A DNA stretch of 64,000 nucleotides from Thelonectria olida (Eukaryota; Ascomycota; Sordariomycetes; Hypocreales; Nectriaceae), in NCBI GenBank assembly GCA_020736575.1, contig JAGPYM010000001.1:2852001-2916000 (forward strand), written 5' to 3'. The translations under genes and the position numbers were made by a program. Positions 9,842 through 21,500 of the stretch are shown here, piece after piece (the stretch's first letter is position 1; each line of letters opens with the position of its first letter). The notes beneath the pieces were generated by a model. The model made no database searches and was not told the origin of the DNA. It saw only the letters and a list, made by a program, of their open reading frames with translations.

Positions 9842-12355
9842 ATGTCGTCGGTCAAGGCCACAAAGAAGAGTGCCTTCTCGTGCGAGCCGTGCCGTAGACG
9901 CAAGGTGGGACCCCTCAGTGCCCTCATTCTCACTCTCACTCTATCCCATAGAGGCGTGCTGACGACTTGCTGTCCAGGTCAAGTGTGGCGGCGAGCAGCC
10001 CATCTGCAACCGATGCTCTGCGAGAAAGGATGACTGTATCTACAAACTGTACGATTTCCCCAATCCTTCTTCGCTCAGTCCTGCACATATACCTCCTCCT
10101 CTTGATGCTTAAGCCCACAATCACCTGTTCGCCCATTCCTTCGTACATGTACTTACCTTCCATAGTAACCCGACTCTGTCCTACACCCAGCGTCTTGAGG
10201 AGCGCATCAAAGAACTGGAAGACCAGCTTGCCTCCGCCAAGTCTGCTCCTCCATCCATTGCTGCTTCAAACCACTCCAGCCCCGGCGTCTTCAATGGCTC
10301 TGATCATCATCGCAGCGGCTCTCATCTCGACGAGCATGGAATGACCCGAAGCTTCATGGGCTTGAAAATTGATGACAAAGGGGGGATCACCTACCATGGC
10401 CCAACTAGTCTCTTCCATCTGCCCAGTGACCGTGACGCGCCTCAGAATGAGCTGCTTTCTCAAGTCGATACCGATGCTCATAGGAGAGAGCGACTAGTAA
10501 CGAATGCGTGGCACCAACGCGCCATGGAAAACCTTTCCGACATCCCAGTAGGTTTTAGTTGCCTTCATCTCGTTTCTGCTCGACTCACTCATCATCCAGG
10601 AACCATTCCAATATCTCCTGAACGTGCACTGGTGCTGGATCCAGCCTCTTTTTAATTTCATATACAGACCGGCCTTTACCCGTATGCCTTGCTCTACTGC
10701 ACTTCAACCTCGAGAAGATCTAACTTGCCATAGGTGACATGCAGTCGATGGGTCCGTACTACTCGCACACTCTTCTAAACGCCATCCTCTCGCACTCGAT
10801 CCGTTGGGGCAAAAGTGATCCCTCAACTCGGCGGCTCCTGGAACAGTCCTACGATGGCGGTACCGTTTTTGCAAAGCATGCCCGTAGCATGCTGTTCGAT
10901 GAGTTGAGCCGGGGTGTCACCTCCATCCCCACAGTCCAGACCCTTCTACTCTTGAGTGCGCAGGAGTGTGGCCATGGAAACACCACTCAGGCATGGGTCT
11001 ACAGCGGACTCGCCTTTCGCCTAATCGACCATCTTGGTATCTGCGTCGATGGCCAGCGGTATCCCGGTTCGGTACACTTCTCTGACGAAGAGGTGGAAAT
11101 CCGACACCGCCTGTTTTGGAGCTGTTACTTCTGGGATAAGATGATCAGTCTCTACCTTGGCCGATCCCCGTCAATGCAGCACTCGCTTGTTTCTCCTCCA
11201 CAAATCATGCGTGAGTCTAAATCCATGCCATCTTTATCACTCCCTAACAATTTCAAGTGGACGACTCTGCTGAGAATGAGCTTTGGGTACCATTTGACTC
11301 GCCCCATGGAACAGACTGGAAATATCCTCCTGCGACAGCTCACTCGACGTCGTGCTTCATGAGTACATGTCGTCTTTCAGTTATTTTCAACGAAATCCTC
11401 ATTCACATGTATGATCCACTGTTGCAAAATACGGAGGCTGAGATGCTGGAATGCCTTCAGTATCAAGATCCCGCCTTGAGACAGTGGTGGGATCAGCTGC
11501 CGCCTCATTTAAAGATTGATCCTCTGGCTTTGCCAGCTCTTGCGCCACCATCTCACATTGTTACCATGAAGTACGCCCCCCCCTCCCCTAATGGCCTCAG
11601 GCAGCAAGCGATTGACTTATCTATTCAACAGTGCTCTTTACCATACCTTCCGAATCCTCCTGTTTCGACCTATGCTTTCTCGTCAAGTCCATCCAGACGA
11701 CGAAGGGCCACACCCGATGCAGAACCATCTTGTCGAATGTGTCACATCAGCTACATCCATCATCGCCATTTTCGACCTCTTTTGTCGTACATTCACTATT
11801 AATCATTGTGTCTTATCACTTTCGTACAGTTTGTATATTGCGGCCACAATTTTCCTCTTGCAGGTGCAGGCATCCCCTGAGGACCAAAACGCCCTTCGAA
11901 AGTTGCACTTCTCTATTCAAGCACTGCACCGGGCCAAATTCGTCAATCCCGGTAAGTGGTCCGAAGTTCAGTTACGCTGGCGTTTACCTGACAACTACGT
12001 AGTCATCTCGAGTGCCCTGTCCTTGATTACTAGAGAGGTCGCAACGCTTGGAATCAATCTTGGTGGCATGCCACAACAGCCGCAGCCGCAACAACCGCCC
12101 CAGACTCCAACCAGCCCGTCTGCAATCCCCGACATGCCCCTTTCCGAACCGATCTATCAGTCTCCGCCTGATATACCACCACAGCAAACACCTTACGAAC
12201 CGGAACAGCTATTCCAGACGCCATGGGCTGACAACTTTGGGGACAACTCAATGAATGTGGATCGAGGCGTGTTTGAGGCCATGTCGTCCTTTGAACCCCT
12301 CAGTGTCCGGGTTGGTGCGATTCATGAATCCGGCAATCAAGGAACATTTGGATAA
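9842..12355 (+). CDS. Zn(II)2Cys6 transcription factor with fungal-specific TF domain
   Basis: Eight exons give 686 residues: 9842-9904, 9978-10048, 10166-10547, 10600-10681, 10734-11210, 11258-11570, 11632-11951 and 12003-12355. All junctions are GT-AG and frame-consistent. The binuclear cluster is CX2CX6CX6CX2CX6C (Cys 14, 17, 24, 31, 34, 41) and is split by intron 1 after RRRK. A short coiled coil (YTQRLEERIKELEDQL) follows the linker, as in dimerising Gal4-type factors. The middle region (WIQPLFNFIYR through the LFWSCYFWDK segment) is the fungal_trans domain (PF04082), and the C-terminus is Gln/Pro-rich, a likely activation region. The layout resembles NirA/NIT-4 and xylanase-type regulators, but the target pathway is unknown. 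The ATG chosen is the first in frame. The nearest divergent gene is the sugar transporter, 3.3 kb away, so a link is only a guess. Confidence 0.9.
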
Positions 12356-13416
12356 ACCGAAACGACGCTCCGTTGGACCGACCAGGGCCGGCTGGTCGGC
12401 CTCAGTCAGATCGCCGTCAGGCCTAGCCTGTCCCGGCGGCAATTATGGCCAAAGCTAGCGCTAATCCGTAACTTTTGGCCTTCTGACTGTCAAAGACTCA
12501 CATCGGCCGCTCCTCATGACGCGACTGAGATGATGTCTCAGTGTTACTGACTAAATAGGGGGGCACGAGTTGCACGACCCAGCTCCGGTCCGGCTGGACG
12601 TGAACGACTGCTATGCAGGGAGAATGACCATTTTGGTCTAAATTTCGGTAGGCCAACTTCAAAATCTTGTCTGAGGATGCGGATGTGGTCAAGGTAACGT
12701 AGTTTACTTTGTTTGTCTTGAAAACTGATACAGGCTGCCCTGCCAAGTTAAGATCTTACGATGCTAACGAGAGCCATAGTCATCCTTGACAAGAAACAGT
12801 TGAATCTCAGCCAGAGTCACGTGTAGGAAACCATATGCCAGAACACGAAGGCGGCGGTCCTTTTCGTGATTGGTTGTGCGGTTATCGAGAACGAGTCGAG
12901 AACGAGTCATATTCCTGGAGGCCAAACGTTTGGCTGGGTCTATGGATAGGAGCAGACATTTGGTATGCAATGTTCCAGGACCCGGCTGTCTAGATGCATC
13001 ATCATCATCGGGGAACGTTGGAAGGTCAATGGTTTGCATACCGCAGCAATGTCAGAAGAGTTATCAAGGTTGCTTGGAGAAGAGACGCTGGTTCTAGGTC
13101 TGGAAGGGCTGCCCAGGAGGCAGAACCAAACAACAACAAAAATAATTGTGCGATGTACGTCGTGGACACCAAGAGCCCGTATGTACGAGCCAATACAATG
13201 TAGTTTAAAAGAAAGCTACCTTGACATAACAGCAGGTGTTTGTGGCTATGAATGCCCGATGAATTGAGTCGAGCCTAGGCTCTGTTCATGCACGATTCAG
13301 ATAGGACGGCTAAGATGGATAGATGGAATTGATGGATAAGTATTCGTAGTCATAACAAGTATCCGGTCTAAACGCCATGCAAGACTTTTCATGAAAGGGG
13401 GTATCAACAAGCCCGG
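12356..13416. other. spacer between convergent TF and amidohydrolase genes
   Basis: This is mostly 3' flank. One ATG-initiated frame of 91 codons exists on the minus strand (13039-12764) with unremarkable, mildly protein-like composition, but it has no recognised domain. I do not call it a gene. Confidence 0.35.
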
Positions 13417-14310
13417 TCAACTCCGCATAACATCCCACAAGTCCTCGGCATTGCCACGAAACAGCCTTTCGCGGAGGAAGTCATCGTCACCGCACCAGCC
13501 CAGCACCGTCTCCATCCACGGGCGGATATCCAATCCCTCGTAGCGCGTGTGCGGCCAATCCGTTGCAAAGACAATGCGCGAGGTGCCGGCAAGCTTGATG
13601 AGCTCCTTCGCAACGGGGTCAATGTCGGTGTAGTCTGGGACTTTGCTGGTGCGGTACGGGGCGGACAGTTTGATGTAGGTGTTGCTGGTTTGGAGGAGGC
13701 GCACCAGGGAGGGGAAGCCGGGGAGGCGGTAGGGGTCGGCGGTGCTGGACTGGCCGTCGAGGAGCGGGTGGCCCATGTGATCAATGCAGAAGCGCACGTT
13801 GAGGGCTGGCACGATGGGTTCCAGGAGGGGGATCAGGGGCATGGGCAGGTAGATCTGGACCGCCCAGCCGAGGTCCCTGACGGCGTCGGCGTACCGGTGA
13901 AGGGCACGGGACAGGCCGGCGGCGTCGACCTCGCGCTCGTAGGACTGGATGTTCAAGCGCACGCCGCGCACACCGAGCTGGTGCCATTCGCGCAACTGGG
14001 CAGCGGTGATGGTGGCGGGGTCAAACTGGACGACAGCGCGGCCCCTCTCGGGACCCAGGGCGCGCAGGGCGTCGAGGGTGCAGGTGTTGTCGTCGCCGTA
14101 GATGGAGGGCTGGACGAGGACGATGTTGCGGATGCCGACGGTGGCTTCAAAGGCGAGGGCCTGCTGGAGGGAGTAGGTGTTGGGGCGGTAAGCAGCTTCG
14201 GGGCCGAGGGGGTACGTGTCGGGGTCGACGACGTGCATGTGCGAGTCCCAGGCGTCTGGCGGGATGCGCTGGGCGATGGCAGGCGGCGCAGACGAGGAGG
14301 GAGCGGCCAT
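13417..14310 (-). CDS. amidohydrolase-2 family hydrolase (2-pyrone-4,6-dicarboxylate lactonase-like)
   Basis: A single exon gives 297 residues from the ATG at 14310. The sequence follows the amidohydrolase_2 TIM-barrel fold (PF04909). The metal-binding DSHMHV (HxH) lies near the N-terminus, then strand motifs GVRGVRLNI and FCIDHMGHP with a later His, and FATDWPHT with the conserved catalytic Asp near the C-terminus. Relatives such as LigI hydrolyse lactones or decarboxylate aromatic-derived acids; the substrate here cannot be read. The coding sequence is very GC-rich. The frame stays open far upstream, and an in-frame ATG at 14646 would add 112 Arg-rich residues, so the true start may be earlier. 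Its 3' end faces the transcription factor gene and its 5' end faces msrA, but nothing else ties them together. Confidence 0.85.
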   Translation of the reverse strand: MAAPSSSAPPAIAQRIPPDAWDSHMHVVDPDTYPLGPEAAYRPNTYSLQQALAFEATVGIRNIVLVQPSIYGDDNTCTLDALRALGPERGRAVVQFDPATITAAQLREWHQLGVRGVRLNIQSYEREVDAAGLSRALHRYADAVRDLGWAVQIYLPMPLIPLLEPIVPALNVRFCIDHMGHPLLDGQSSTADPYRLPGFPSLVRLLQTSNTYIKLSAPYRTSKVPDYTDIDPVAKELIKLAGTSRIVFATDWPHTRYEGLDIRPWMETVLGWCGDDDFLRERLFRGNAEDLWDVMRS

Positions 14311-14730
14311 TGTGGCGGCGGTTACATGATAGAGTCGTCGGTGGTGAAGTAGGTTGCGCCGCCGCGATAGTGATAGCAGGTCTATCCGTCGAGGCTTTTG
14401 ATTCCGAAGCGGGTCGGTGGTGGAGATGAATCGAGTAGCAGCAGTTGCAGAAGATGGCAAGGAAAGGAATGGTTCGGTGTGCAGACGACGACATGGTATG
14501 CGTGCACAAGACCAGGCATCACGGCCTCGGCCCCGTGTCATCAGCGACAGAGCGTCCAGGCGTCGTGGTCCATGATGACTTGGTCGGAGGTTTACGGCGG
14601 CGACGACTCCGGGCGTCCGGGGGAAGTGGGCCAGCGAGGGAGGCATGTCGGAGCGGCGGAGGCGGATCAGGAACCCCAATGCGGGGGGGAATTGGTCGCA
14701 TGTTTTAAAAATAAAAGAAGAGCTGAAACT

Positions 14731-14748
14731 GAGAGAGAGAGAGAGAGA
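14731..14748. repeat. (GA)9 microsatellite
   Basis: Nine uninterrupted GA units lie about 420 bp upstream of the amidohydrolase ATG (CT on its coding strand). CT-rich leaders are common in fungal promoters. Confidence 0.85.
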
Positions 14749-15488
14749 ATAAAAAGAAGATGTTCGAAGTCGCGTGCTTCCCTTGTTCCAGTTTGATACT
14801 AACACAACTTCGATTGCGGGGGAGGAATCAATCGTGAGAAGGGATTATGAAAAAAACGTGATGGTCTAATACATGGTCATTGGTGAAGGGGGAATTGGAT
14901 TCGGAAGTTGGCCGACATATATACAACGGCAAGGCGGGAACAGATGCATCTATGTGATGTGCGAACACGATTCACCCAAGTGAAATACCTCCGCATACGA
15001 ATAGGTGTGAGCCTTGGCTTCGCGGATGGTTCGTCCAGGGACAAGGGGAGCTGCACCTCCAACGACGAGCCAATTGCTTGCATCACCGACAACCCGGACA
15101 CATGTCGAAGAGCTGCGCTTGGCGATTGGAACCATGGCATCACCATTCTGCCCTGCAAAGGCCACAGCCGTTTTGATTCATTCGGGCGTATTTTGCGTAT
15201 TTGTCATGTCCAGACAGGGAATGATAAGTAAGCAAGATCAATACGCGGGAGCTCAGCCACAGTGATTCCACATGGAGGCTTGTATCGACCTTGACAGCAG
15301 CCGCAAGGGGCTGCCAATCGTTTTAGGGGTCTGCATTGATTCCACATCTGTAGATTACATCTGTAGATTCCATCGTCATCGGCGCCATCGGTGACGCAGA
15401 CAATCAATTCCTCCGAGAATGCGCTGAGGCAGACCTTCCAAATCGGTGTTTTCTTTTCTTTTCCTTTCTTTTCGAGGCCATCTCACCA

Positions 15489-15501
15489 ATATATATATAT
15501 T
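15489..15501 (+). promoter_or_regulatory. AT dinucleotide run, possible TATA element of msrA
   Basis: ATATATATATATT lies about 140 bp upstream of the MsrA ATG and is followed by a CT-rich leader (CTCTCTCTTCATTC). Its position suits a TATA element; it may also be a plain microsatellite. Confidence 0.4.
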
Positions 15502-15641
15502 CTGCTTGCGTTCTCTCCGCTACACAATCCGCCTCTACTCTCTCTCTTCATTCAATCGCATAACTTACTTAGTACCCACAACAGCTTACGCCCCGCATCT
15601 GAGCTTCCATCTCGTCCATCAATCCCCAACTTCTTGTAAAA

Positions 15642-16268
15642 ATGCCATTCTCTCTCCCTCCCTTCCTCGCCCGCCTCGTCCGCCCTTCCACCCAGTCCGC
15701 CATGCTCCCCATCGGCCCCGACGCCTCCTTCGCAGCCGCTGCGTCCCTCCCCGCCAACGCCCAGCGCTGCACCGTCGCCGCCGGCTGCTTCTGGGGCACC
15801 GAGCACCTGTACCGCAAGCACTTTGCCGGCAAGGGCCTCCTCGACGCCAAGGTCGGCTACATCGGCGGCGACCTCGACAACCCGGGCTACCGCGCCGTCT
15901 GCGGCGGCAAGACGGGCCACGCCGAGGCCGCCCAGATCATCTTCGACCCCGACCAGCTCTCCTACCGCCAGCTCCTCGAGTTCTTCTACAAGATGCACGA
16001 CCCCACCACCCTCAACGCCCAGGGCCCCGACACCGGCCCCCAGTACCGCTCCGCCATCTACTTCCACGACGACGAGCAGGAGAAGATTGCCCGCGAGGTC
16101 ACCGAAAAGGCAAACAGCCAGTGGTGGAAGGGCCGCATCGTCACCGAGGTCGCTCCTGCGGGCAAGTGGTGGACCGCCGAGGAGTACCACCAGCTGTACT
16201 TGAGCAACAACCCCTCGGGTTATGAGTGCCCGAGTCACTACTTGAGGCCATTCGCTCCGCTGGAGTAG
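15642..16268 (+). CDS. msrA: peptide-methionine (S)-S-oxide reductase MsrA
   Basis: One intronless frame gives 208 residues. The catalytic motif GCFWG is present with the nucleophilic Cys at residue 49, followed by VGYIGG, a conserved Asn-Pro-Gly-Tyr segment, TGHAEAAQIIFDP and GPQYRSAIYF, all typical of the MsrA fold (PF01625). It reduces methionine-S-sulfoxide in proteins with thioredoxin (family knowledge). The first 20 residues contain two Arg and no acidic residue, and a second Met stands at residue 21, so two start sites could give mitochondrial and cytosolic forms; this is inference. The gene is convergent with the GHITM-like gene. The fungal symbol is usually mxr1 or msrA. Confidence 0.95.
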   Translation: MPFSLPPFLARLVRPSTQSAMLPIGPDASFAAAASLPANAQRCTVAAGCFWGTEHLYRKHFAGKGLLDAKVGYIGGDLDNPGYRAVCGGKTGHAEAAQIIFDPDQLSYRQLLEFFYKMHDPTTLNAQGPDTGPQYRSAIYFHDDEQEKIAREVTEKANSQWWKGRIVTEVAPAGKWWTAEEYHQLYLSNNPSGYECPSHYLRPFAPLE

Positions 16269-16735
16269 GGTAATTGAAACGAAGGAGTGGGCTGGATGTG
16301 ACATGACAGTTTAGAAGCATTGCTTTGGAATTGATTCAAATACTCTTAATATGACGCCAATGAACCATACATACAAGCCCCTTCCCGGACTGTTTGATTG
16401 ATCAGTGAATCCGCATGTGTCTTCGTAGAGCGAGCAAATTAGTCGCCCGACTCTCATACAACCCTCAGCCCGACAAACTTCATCAACTGCCGAAAAACAT
16501 ATCATTCACAAGTCTAAAGAAGGGTATTGCAATTTTTCTGTATTTTTTTACTCTTAGTATTAGTACACGCCTTCCTCAGGCCTGAAGCAGAGCTCAAGCA
16601 GCAGGAGGCCTATCTCTAGCTACCTATCCCAATGAGAGGAGTTTCATTATTAAACCTCTGGACCAACTCCGTGGTTTCTTTTACCCAAATAATACACGCT
16701 TGCATCCACCGGCTACTTCGACCGTTCCTCTCCAT
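16269..16735. other. spacer between convergent msrA and GHITM-like genes
   Basis: About 470 bp of AT-rich 3' flank with no open frame of note. TATTTTTTTACTCTTAGTATTAG near 16541 could contribute to 3' end formation. Confidence 0.4.
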
Positions 16736-17835
16736 TTACTTTCGTCGGTTCTGCTGCATCATCAAAATCTGGACCATGCGGATGAAGATGTTGAGGAAGT
16801 CAAGCTCGAGTGAGATGCTCTCGTTGACGGGGTCTCGGCGCATCACACCAGCCTGAGCCAGGCGGGCGTGGTACAAGACCTTCTGGACATCATACAGCGT
16901 GAAGCCACCGAAGACGGCAAGACCTCCATACAACCAAAGGTTCTCGGTGAAGGCGAGCGTTCGCACGGCCGTGGCGGGGATGATCAGGGGAGCGAGACCG
17001 GAGGCCGCGACAATGGCAGCACCGGCCAGGAGGGGACCACCAATGTACAGGTACTTCTCCTGCTTGGCAGTGGCGCCGACAACAGCAATACCGCCCATCA
17101 TGGCAACCGTGTAGAGACCGGCGCGGGCAATGAGAGCACCGGGGACGAAGGCGAGAAGAGGGGCGACGAAGGCAGCCTGGGTGGCGTTGAAGGCGGTCCA
17201 CAGAGCGTACTTAGGGATATAGCTGCTCAATTGTTAGCAAACTCGCTTGTTTCGTCATCGATACCATTCAATACTCACTTGTCAGGGGCGATAGATCGGG
17301 TGCCAATCATGGTCGCGAAACTCAGAGCAAGACCACCAATACCGACAACCCAAGGGTTCGTCACCATGATTCGGTACACGAAACCGGTCTGGACCATCTG
17401 TCGGGCAGTCAAGGCGATGATACCAATTCCAAGCCCGGTGTGAAGAAAAGTGTTGTTCAGGTACTCGCGTTCGTAAATTGGCATGCCGCCATCCTCACGA
17501 GTCTCGCGGTTGAAGACGGCATTGATGGCGACGAGCGTACCACCAAAGATGGCACCGCCCACCAGCAGCTTTCGTGTCGTCGTCTGGCCGGGGCCGGTGG
17601 CAGTCTGCTGGTGTGCGGACTCTTGGTAGTACGAGCGGGCGCCAGCGCGGGAGGATCGCTGGAAGGCGCTTCGAGTCACGCCCGACACGCGCGAGGTGAA
17701 GAAGCCCGGGGTCGGCTTAGCCGGGACGTGGAAGTTTCGAACGGGGGCGGCGGATCGCAGAGCGGACTTGGAGAGTTCAGGCAGCCGCTGCGCAAGGCGC
17801 GCAGGACCCTGGCGGAGGGCGATCGTAAACGACAT
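16736..17835 (-). CDS. mitochondrial BI-1/GHITM-family membrane protein
   Basis: Two exons (17835-17279 and 17222-16736) give 347 residues. The 56-nt intron joins APD to NYIPKYALW in frame. The first 70 residues are Arg-, Ala- and Ser-rich with almost no acidic residues, a good mitochondrial presequence. Then come a first hydrophobic segment near residue 92, and six or seven TM segments. Motifs typical of the Bax-inhibitor-1 family (PF01027) follow: NATQAAFVAPLLAF, LWLYGGLAVFGGFTLYDVQKVLYHARL and a C-terminal SISLELDFLNIFIRMVQIL. Human GHITM/MICS1 is an inner-membrane protein affecting cristae and ion exchange; a comparable role is inferred. It ends with a short basic tail. The upstream neighbour on the same strand is the cNMP/F-box gene, 700 bp away, with no sign of co-transcription. 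Confidence 0.92.
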
Positions 17836-18538
17836 GGCCGAAAACGAATTGCTTGTTGAGATTCGTATGGGTTGAAATGATTGCTTTGGCAAAGGAAACG
17901 AGTGATGCGGGGAGAAGAGAAAAGCCGGGTATAATATGCGTGGAGGATCCCGAGGTGGAAAGCATGACGTTGATTCGGAGGGTGGAGCTTAGCTAAGTCC
18001 GATATCACGTGTGGGCACTTGGAACGCGGTGGAATTTTCCGGCGTCTGTTAGTGACTCAGTTGGTCAGCAGGGTTTATTTGCTAACTAGGCCTAGAGCAA
18101 CTTCCGGAGCGAAGATATCCGCAAACTCCATGCGAGGATTGCCAGATGGTCAGAGTTTGAATGATCTGGTCATATGAGATGCGAGAATAGACAATTTCCT
18201 TCAGTTGGGGAATCCCCATTTTGGTACGTATTGGATATATGACCTGCCCGCTCTAGATAGCTTCATCAGGGTATCTCTTTAGTTCGTCATGAACATATCC
18301 CTTCCCTCTCTCCTGCTCTACACTACAGTGCAACACCTGCACTCCATCCCATAGTATTGATTGGTCACCATCCACTCAAATTCCTAATCGCTATCCAGAT
18401 TACCCAACATGAATCTCGTTAAACCCAAGGTGTTCTCCCACTATTTGTGACGCCAATGCTGTATGATCCAAGGCTCTCATGGAGCTCCCACAAAAGACGC
18501 CGTTGTGTCGTAATTCACCACAATAACACTCTCCCACA
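17836..18538. other. spacer upstream of the GHITM-like gene
   Basis: About 700 bp with no gene. It contains the promoter and leader of the GHITM-like gene and the 3' flank of the cNMP/F-box gene. A CACGTG box stands in GATATCACGTGTGG near 18006. Confidence 0.4.
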
Positions 18539-21500
18539 TCACCGTAACCCACCAACTCCCTTCTCCACGACAAACCTCACAGGTCGTCTAGCCCTTCTCA
18601 TTCTCATACCAAATGCAGACCGAGGCATGTAGCTTTGAGACGTCAACATGGCAACGCTCATGGTCTTCGGCACGCGGGCTTGTTCTTCAAAGGCTTCCGC
18701 AAGCGTGATACTCTCGCCAGAGCTGTCATCGGAAACAACTTCAACTGGAGGATTTCCAGCTCTGTCATCGAAGCCCCAACTCGCAACGCCTCCCCCTCGC
18801 AGCCACCCTTCCAAGTTACGGCATTGGCTCACATCAATCCAGTTGATTCTTCCACAACCATTCAAGACGTTTTCCACGCCTCTTCCGGTTACTCGAACGC
18901 AGCCACGGACGCTCAAGGCCTCCAAATCGTTCAAGTGAAGTGCCACGCTTTCCAGACTTCCATCGCTAACCGCGCTGCCGCAGAATGCAAGTCGCAGTTC
19001 CCGCAGTTTTGGGAGACGAAGGGCCACAACTTCGGTTGCTGTGTCGGAAAGAGCACAGCAGAATGATAAATCTAGAGAAGTGAGGTTCTTGGCCGAGTTG
19101 ACCAGGGCCACAATTGCATTATCCGACAGATACGTGCAATCCGCGAGACAAAGTCGGCTTAATTTCTCGAATCGAAAGGGGGCCCACGATTGGAACCCTC
19201 CATCCGTAATCGAGGTACAGCGGGTGAGAGACAAGGATTCTATTCGGTTCGATGCATGAGCGGCGAGGTGGGCCATCGATCGGTCTGTGATGTGTTTGCA
19301 GTACGAGAGATTCAGGCGTTTCAGTTTAGGACACCCTATGACAGTACCCGGTGGTGGCATATTTTGCGTCTTCTGTTGCTGCTGTTGCTGATGGGCCTTG
19401 TTCTTCGACTTCGCCGACGAGCTTGAGATGACAACCTGCTTGCTAGCTGGGGGAGGATCAGGCACAACCCAACCAACCACACGACCAAGCAAATTGTCTC
19501 CGACCTTGCGACAATTGCTCCAGTCCACTTCTTCGAGGCCTTTGGCATTCTCACTCATCTCCAAGATCTGGTTGGCTGAGACGTCCCAGACTGACTTCAT
19601 CTTCCACTGGGTGACATTCTTGCCACACTTGCGCCACAAGGCTGAGAATCCTTCGTCCGTAATGTGGAAACAGTTATTCAGATCAATCGTCCGCGCCCGA
19701 GTCCCAATGAAGGGAGCGAGAACCTTAATGATGAGTTCGTCGCCGACTCTGCGGTTATACTTCGACAAGTCAACGTATTGGCAGACTTTAGGCGATGTGG
19801 TCAGAAGTTTACGCCAATGGGAGCTAACGAGACGCAGTCGGAAGAGCTCTCCTATATCGGCAAAGTTGAAGACGTATATCAGTATCTCGTCTGACAGAAC
19901 AGGTTTGTTCTGAACAAGCGGTCGTCGAGGTAGGGTCTTGACTCGCTTAGCAGGAAGGTTCTCTGCATCATCTTGTTGGTCAAAGGCAAACTTGATGGGC
20001 GTTACCTCTGCTAGTCGGGATCTGATCCCGTTTGTTGTAAGTGGCGGTCCTTCTGTTGTGGTTGGGGGCATTGGCGGAGCTAGTGAGTGACGTCGGCGAT
20101 TCCTCATATTCTCCATATTGACACTCAGAAAGGGGTCTGGATCTTTTGGTTCAATGTTTGCCGAGTCGTCTTTAGCAGGAGAATTGGGTTTCGAGGGGTT
20201 CGAGAAAGTAAGGCCGGGCAGAGTGGTTCCCGTCGGTGTTGTAGGGGTCGTAGGATCAGACTTGTTGGCCTTTGCCTTCCCCTCGGCATCCACCATCTCA
20301 ACATCCTCACTTGGTTGATGATACCGCTGATGAGCCGTCTCTTCTACCTGATTCCTAATGCCTGGAGGGCATCGTCTCCACAGTTCATCGAGAACAGGGC
20401 CAGGGATAATGAGGCACTCGACGGTTGTAATGGCTCTCACCGTCGCAGTCCGGCCAGGAGACAGGCCCAAACTTGCGACCTCTCCAAAATATTGCCCTGC
20501 CTTCAACCGCGGCCTGCTTTGGATTGTACGGCTAATGGTTTGCGGGGGTTCGGCGGGAGTTGGGTGATCATGTATCACTTCTGCTTCGCCACGAACGATA
20601 AAGAAGATTTCGTTTCCAGGAAGACCCTGACGGACGATATCAGTAAAAGGTGCATATGCTTTGGGTTGAACGCTGAGTCCCAGAAAATGTAGGATATCAG
20701 GTGGGAGAGTTGAAAAGAGAGGGAGCTCCTTCAACGTCTTGCGAATATTGACCAGACCACTTCCCAACGCGCTGCCAGCTAACGGGTCTTCGATGATGCC
20801 GGGACTGGGTGACTTTCTCTTCTTCGCGTTGATGACTGCTCCGTCCTTGATCGCGCCCCTCTCTCCCGTCGACACCTCACCAGGGACTGCTTCGCGAGAA
20901 ACGCAGTCCATCTTGGGCGACTTGAGCATCTTGCCTCCCTCTTGTCGTCGTTTCTTAAGAATATTCAGGCGCTCCTGAGCTTCCTCGCGAATCGCCTTTT
21001 CCATTTCTGGGAATTTGGGCATGACAGCATGCAGGTCCTCCTTTTTCAGAACAAGGAGCAGGCACTTTGTGCGGGCAATGATGGTGGCAGTCCGCGCCAT
21101 CTGCATGAGAACTCCAATTTCACCAAAAAATGCCCCAGCTTTCAGTTCCGCATAAACAGCCTCGCCATCGCGTGACGTGACAGCAACGACTCCACGGACC
21201 AGCCAGTACATGGCCTTTGCGTCATCGCCCTCTGTGATTATATGGTCGTTGGAGGCATGGATTTGTGGCTTCACATGGCTTCCTATGGCAACGAGGAAAT
21301 CCTCGGGAGCCGACATAAAGAGGGGAAACGATCTCATCCGGTCGACTAGATCTAAGGGCATATCTCGAATAGTGGAAGCTGTGAGCGGCGATGGCCGGAC
21401 CGGCCGGGCTGGGTTGTTTTCGACATTGAAAGATCGAATGAGCGAGACGGGATCTGTTGAGCCAGTCGCCGTGGTAGCCTGTTGGTGATGAGCCAACGCT

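Larger units (their letters stand above)
14311..15641. other. 1.3-kb divergent intergenic region (amidohydrolase / msrA)
   Basis: The left 330 bp remain open in frame with the amidohydrolase and may be coding (leader peptide). The rest shows no gene. A GA repeat at 14731-14748 lies upstream of the amidohydrolase and an AT repeat at 15489-15501 upstream of msrA. Confidence 0.4.

Noticed and set aside
11787..11829. Possible 43-nt intron in exon 7 of the Zn2Cys6 gene
   Set aside because: Removal would shift frame and end the conserved region; retained sequence reads as normal helical protein.
13549..14352. 267-codon open frame antisense to the amidohydrolase
   Set aside because: It is the GC-driven shadow of the real gene; Gly/Val/Asp-rich translation without a domain, whereas the opposite strand has metal-binding motifs.
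15552..16304. 250-codon open frame antisense to msrA
   Set aside because: Shadow frame of a GC-rich gene; composition is dominated by Val, Leu and Gly and has no domain.
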